Positions 7,711 through 9,500 of a stretch of 9,500 nt of DNA are shown here, one piece after another (the first letter of the stretch is position 1; each line of letters starts with the position of its first letter). Location: contig JAJYJL010000208.1 in assembly GCA_021789565.1 (NCBI GenBank), positions 1-9,500 of the forward strand, written 5' to 3'. This stretch comes from Acidobacteriota bacterium. GTDB lineage: Bacteria > Acidobacteriota > Terriglobia > UBA7540. Below the pieces are notes generated by a model. It was given only the letters and a program-made list of their open reading frames with translations. It did not search any database and was not told the DNA's origin. Both the position numbers and the translations under genes were made by a program.

Positions 7711-7739
7711 CTTATAGCCCTTTTGGCCGGATGGTTCAA
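7711..7739 (-). promoter_or_regulatory. Sigma70-like promoter of the kinase-regulator operon
   Basis: On the minus strand TTGAAC (7734-7739) and TATAAG (7711-7716) are separated by exactly 17 bases. These match the -35 and -10 consensus at 4 and 5 of 6 positions. Transcription would start near 7704, giving a leader of about 170 bases before the chosen ATG. No other pair of similar quality was seen upstream of this operon. Confidence 0.6.
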
Positions 7740-7807
7740 CTAATCGAAGTAAGGTTTCTTTTTGCGCGGGCTGCGCGCATGCGTCGTATAGCTCCCTTGT
7801 GCAGTGT

Positions 7808-7917
7808 CCGCGAAATAAGTGGAAAATCGGCGCGTCCGTAACGCCGGCATCCCGCCTGCAAATGCCGCCGGGATCGCGGCGGTACCTTGTCCGCTACCTT
7901 ACAGGGCACCACGCTAG
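7808..7917. repeat. 110-bp intergenic repeat, copy 1
   Basis: Aligned without gaps to 8291-8400 it matches at 92 of 110 positions (about 84%). Identity stops sharply at both ends: it starts at CCGCGAAATA and ends at CTAG. The centre holds GC-rich complementary blocks: 7843-7850 against 7862-7869 (7 of 8 pairs) and GCCGC / GCGGC around 7864-7880. No gene is visible in it. Confidence 0.85.
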
Positions 7918-7944
7918 CCCAGGATCAGCTTAGCTGCGCGGGAG

Positions 7945-8185
7945 ATTATTTTCGATTTTCTTCGGTTCGTTTTTTGGCGCGTCATGTATTTTCAATAACT
8001 TAGCTAGCTTTGTTTTAGCTTCGTTTTCGGTTCGTTTTGGCTGTTTTTTCCACAGCCATCCTTTAGTTTCAACAGCTTCCTAGCTTCGTTTTTGAAAAAA
8101 AGAATTCTTTTTTTCTGCCTCATTTTCGTGTTTGGAAGCGCTGTTTGAAACCAAGTAACTATATATCAATCTATTGCCTCGATTT
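7945..8185. repeat. T-rich core with degenerate short repeats
   Basis: The plus strand is strikingly T-rich compared with the surrounding GC-rich DNA. Exact short repeats occur: TTCGGTTCGTTTT at 7961 and 8026, TAGCTTCGTTTT at 8016 and 8081 (both 65 bp apart), and CAGCCATCCTT at 8053 and 8187. A longer match relates TTTCAATAACTTAGCTAGC near 7990 to TTTCAACAGCTTCCTAGC near 8067. It looks like a decayed repeat array rather than a gene. Confidence 0.65.
8094..8115. repeat. 22-bp perfect palindrome
   Basis: G, seven A's, GAATTC, seven T's, C: perfectly symmetrical over 22 bases with no spacer. It sits within the T-rich core. As DNA it is a possible binding or cruciform site; as RNA it could form only a weak A-U hairpin. 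Confidence 0.8.
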
Positions 8186-8199
8186 TCAGCCATCCTTCA

Positions 8200-8226
8200 G
8201 GAGTTTCAGGCGCGGCCCGAAACTCC
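8200..8226. repeat. Stable hairpin, 8-bp perfect stem
   Basis: GGAGTTTC (8200-8207) and GAAACTCC (8219-8226) are exact complements around an 11-base GC-rich loop, in which GGC (8209-8211) can also pair with GCC (8215-8217). No T run follows on either strand, so a standard intrinsic terminator is not supported. Confidence 0.6.
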
Positions 8227-8290
8227 ACTTTACTAGCCTATCATGGAAATCGCCGATGTCAAGCAAAATCCATCCTCGGAGGGTAACTAG

Positions 8291-8400
8291 CCGCGAAATA
8301 ACTGGAGAATCGGCGCGTCCGTAACGGCGGCATCCTGCCAACAAATGCCGCCGGGACGGCGGCGCTACCGTGTCCACTCCATTACAGGACGCGGCACTAG
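8291..8400. repeat. 110-bp intergenic repeat, copy 2
   Basis: Second copy in the same orientation, 373 bases after the end of copy 1. GGCGGCAT (8326-8333) pairs perfectly with ATGCCGCC (8345-8352). GCCGCC (8347-8352) can instead pair with the following GGCGGC (8357-8362), so two hairpins compete. The element resembles GC-rich intergenic repeats common in some environmental lineages, but I cannot name its family. Confidence 0.85.
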
Positions 8401-8448
8401 GTAACACCACCTAGGTGCTAATCGTTAGCGCAATAGGGTTTAACCGAA

Positions 8449-8477
8449 TTGTTGGCCCTGTTTGAAGCTCTCATACT
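8449..8477 (+). promoter_or_regulatory. Possible sigma70-like promoter of the sigma-factor gene
   Basis: TTGTTG (8449-8454) and CATACT (8472-8477) are 17 bases apart, matching the consensus at 3 and 4 of 6 positions. The position, about 33 bases before the start codon, is suitable, but the match is weak. An ECF-type autoregulated promoter was not recognised. Confidence 0.3.
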
Positions 8478-8509
8478 TGACGTGTTAGGGATCAGAGAGG
8501 CAAGCGACC

Positions 8510-9256
8510 ATGGCAACTGTGGCACTGGAAGAACACGTTCAGCAGGCTGCCCTAAGTTGTTGGGGGACTCAATCAGACCTGTCAAGACAATCAAACCAGG
8601 CGTTAATCGACGAATTTGAAGATCTATATCGGACGTACAGGTCGCGGGTATGGGCCTTGTGTCTTCGCATGACGGGCAATCCGGACGATGCTGAAGACCT
8701 GACACAAGAGACTTTCATCCGAATGTTCCAGAAACTCGATACTTTCCGCGGCGAATCAGCGATTTGCACATGGTTGCGCCGGATCGCCATCAACGTCGTG
8801 CTGTTACGATTCCAAAAAGCCAGTTGGCGCAGGGAGAAATCCATTGAGGAACTTTCGGGTGTGGATCCGATCACCGGATGTCCCCGCAAAATGGAGTTTG
8901 GCAGAGTCGATACGCAACTGACGGGAGCAGTCGATCGGATTACTTTGCAGCGAGCTATCGACCAGCTGCCCCCGGGCTTCAAATCTGTCTTTATTTTGCA
9001 TGACATTGAGGGCTACGAACACGTCGAGATATCCGAGTTAATGGGTTGCTCGGTCGGCACTTCGAAATCACAACTCCACAAGGCCAGGCTCAAGTTGCGC
9101 GAACTCCTTGAGCAAGCACCACGCAAGGAGTCCGCACCTCGAAGGTCAGAGGCACGCTGGACACCACGGACGTCCGACGGGGGAAGTCCAGTGCTTGCGC
9201 AGCTTCCACACACGGCGCTTCAAAGGTACCCGGCCACCGCTTCTGAAGCCGCGTAA
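8510..9256 (+). CDS. ECF-like sigma-70 family RNA polymerase sigma factor
   Basis: A 248-residue cytoplasmic transcription factor. Sigma region 2 lies at about 35-103: EFEDLYRTYRSRVWALCLRM, then DDAEDLTQETFIRMFQKLDTFRGES and the -10 recognition helix CTWLRRIAINVVLLRFQK. After a linker of about 40 residues, region 4 spans about 145-200 with LQRAIDQLPPGFKSVFILHDIEGYEHVEISELMGCSVGTSKSQLHKARLKL, the helix-turn-helix that reads the -35 element. There is no region 1 or 3, as in ECF sigmas. The N-terminal 34 residues and a C-terminal tail of about 45 residues rich in Arg, Ser, Pro and Ala exceed the usual 170-200 length. The ATG at 8510 follows GAGAGG (8495-8500) by 9 bases. No anti-sigma gene follows; the next gene is a CbiA-family enzyme. 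Target promoters and inducing signal are unknown. Confidence 0.92.
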   Translation: MATVALEEHVQQAALSCWGTQSDLSRQSNQALIDEFEDLYRTYRSRVWALCLRMTGNPDDAEDLTQETFIRMFQKLDTFRGESAICTWLRRIAINVVLLRFQKASWRREKSIEELSGVDPITGCPRKMEFGRVDTQLTGAVDRITLQRAIDQLPPGFKSVFILHDIEGYEHVEISELMGCSVGTSKSQLHKARLKLRELLEQAPRKESAPRRSEARWTPRTSDGGSPVLAQLPHTALQRYPATASEAA

Positions 9257-9265
9257 TTGCAGGGG

Positions 9266-9285
9266 CCGTCTTCGACCCGAGACGG
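9266..9285 (+). terminator. Hairpin after the sigma-factor gene, possible weak terminator
   Basis: CCGTCT (9266-9271) pairs exactly with AGACGG (9280-9285). CG (9273-9274) with CG (9278-9279) can extend the stem past a bulged T. It lies 10 bases after the sigma stop, as a terminator would, but only two T's follow. It could equally be an RNA-processing or attenuating structure ahead of the next gene. Confidence 0.35.
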
Positions 9286-9339
9286 TTAAAGCTGTGATAT
9301 CGAGGCCGCAGCCCTCATCTCAGCAAGGTTAGCGTTTCA

Positions 9340-9500
9340 ATGGCCGCAATCCAACCTCCATTATCCAGTTGCCCGGATTCCGGAAGAAGTATTCAACACC
9401 TTTCGGCATCCTCCGCGCGGTTAGTAGTAGCCGGGCTTTCCGGTGATTCCGGGAAGACTCTGGTTTCGCTCGGCCTGCTGCTTCTTGCCCGGCAGTCTGG
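9340..9500 (+). CDS. Cobyrinate a,c-diamide synthase (CbiA/CobB) family protein, N-terminal part, cut by window edge
   Basis: The frame from ATG 9340 runs open to the window end. After about 26 variable residues it reads ARLVVAGLSGDSGKTLVSLG (26-45) and then LLLLARQS, a deviant P-loop (Walker A, GLSGDSGKT at 32-40) of the MinD/CbiA class. The valine-rich strand before it and LVSLGL behind it are typical of the glutamine-dependent amidases that convert cobyrinic acid side-chain carboxylates to amides in cobalamin synthesis. In organisms with dissimilatory sulfite reductase a relative, DsrN, is proposed to amidate siroheme. Only 53 residues are visible, so CbiA and DsrN cannot be separated; the nearby apr genes make DsrN worth testing. 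The ribosome binding site is weak (AAGG 11 bases upstream), so the start may be different. It lies 83 bases after the sigma gene on the same strand. Confidence 0.65.
   Translation, partial: MAAIQPPLSSCPDSGRSIQHLSASSARLVVAGLSGDSGKTLVSLGLLLLARQS

Larger units (their letters stand above)
7740..8509. other. Long non-coding interval between the kinase promoter and the sigma factor
   Basis: About 770 bases without a credible gene. In order: an unremarkable stretch (7740-7807), a 110-bp repeat (7808-7917), a T-rich core (about 7945-8185) with short internal repeats and a 22-bp palindrome, a stable hairpin (8200-8226), a second 110-bp repeat (8291-8400), a 10-bp palindrome CACCTAGGTG (8408-8417) and the upstream region of the sigma factor. 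Short open frames here, such as the one on the minus strand at 8186-8410, are made of repeat sequence and are not conserved between the two repeat copies. Confidence 0.7.

Noticed and set aside
7808..8400. CRISPR array
   Set aside because: Only two diverged 110-bp copies with a 373-base gap; repeat length, spacing and divergence do not fit, and no cas gene is present.
8186..8410. 74-codon minus-strand open frame in the repeat block
   Set aside because: It is largely repeat copy 2 and the hairpin read in one frame; copy 1 does not preserve it and there is no ribosome binding site evidence.
7740..8509. Insertion sequence or tRNA/rRNA gene in the long intergenic interval
   Set aside because: No transposase frame, no terminal inverted repeats at the block ends and no tRNA-like cloverleaf or rRNA sequence was seen.

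Overview
The window reads as chromosomal DNA of a GC-rich bacterium with dissimilatory sulfur metabolism. The strongest marker is the start of an aprBA operon (adenylylsulfate reductase, minus strand, running off the left edge). Gene style, an ECF-type sigma factor, a very large PAS/GAF sensor kinase and GC-rich intergenic repeats would fit a sulfur-metabolising Acidobacteriota or a similar environmental lineage. That placement is inference; nothing here (no rRNA, no ribosomal protein) fixes the taxon.

Layout. 1-635 (minus): aprB followed by aprA, overlapping by 8 bp. 636-872: divergent intergenic region with a double Shine-Dalgarno leader in front of aprB and a GC hairpin. 873-3088 (plus): feoA-feoB, ferrous iron uptake, overlapping by 4 bp. 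3131-7530 (minus): a two-gene two-component system, with a membrane histidine kinase of about 1251 residues (eight likely TM helices, 2 GAF, 3 PAS, HisKA_3/HATPase) and its NarL/LuxR-type response regulator, joined by a TGATG stop/start overlap. A good sigma70-like promoter lies at 7711-7739. 7740-8509: a long non-coding interval built of two direct 110-bp repeats (92 of 110 bases identical, no gaps) enclosing a T-rich core with short internal repeats, a 22-bp perfect palindrome and a stable hairpin. 8510-9256 (plus): an ECF-like sigma-70 family factor. 9340-9500 (plus): start of a P-loop amidotransferase of the cobyrinate a,c-diamide synthase (CbiA) family, possibly DsrN.

How the parts may fit together. 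Adenylylsulfate reductase is an iron-sulfur flavoenzyme, and FeoAB imports Fe(II) under the anoxic conditions in which that enzyme works, so divergent apr and feo units make physiological sense. The CbiA-like gene at the right edge could belong to siroheme amidation for dissimilatory sulfite reductase (DsrN) or to ordinary cobalamin synthesis. Signals sensed by the kinase and the regulons of the response regulator and sigma factor cannot be read from the sequence. The least explained item is the repeat-flanked T-rich interval.
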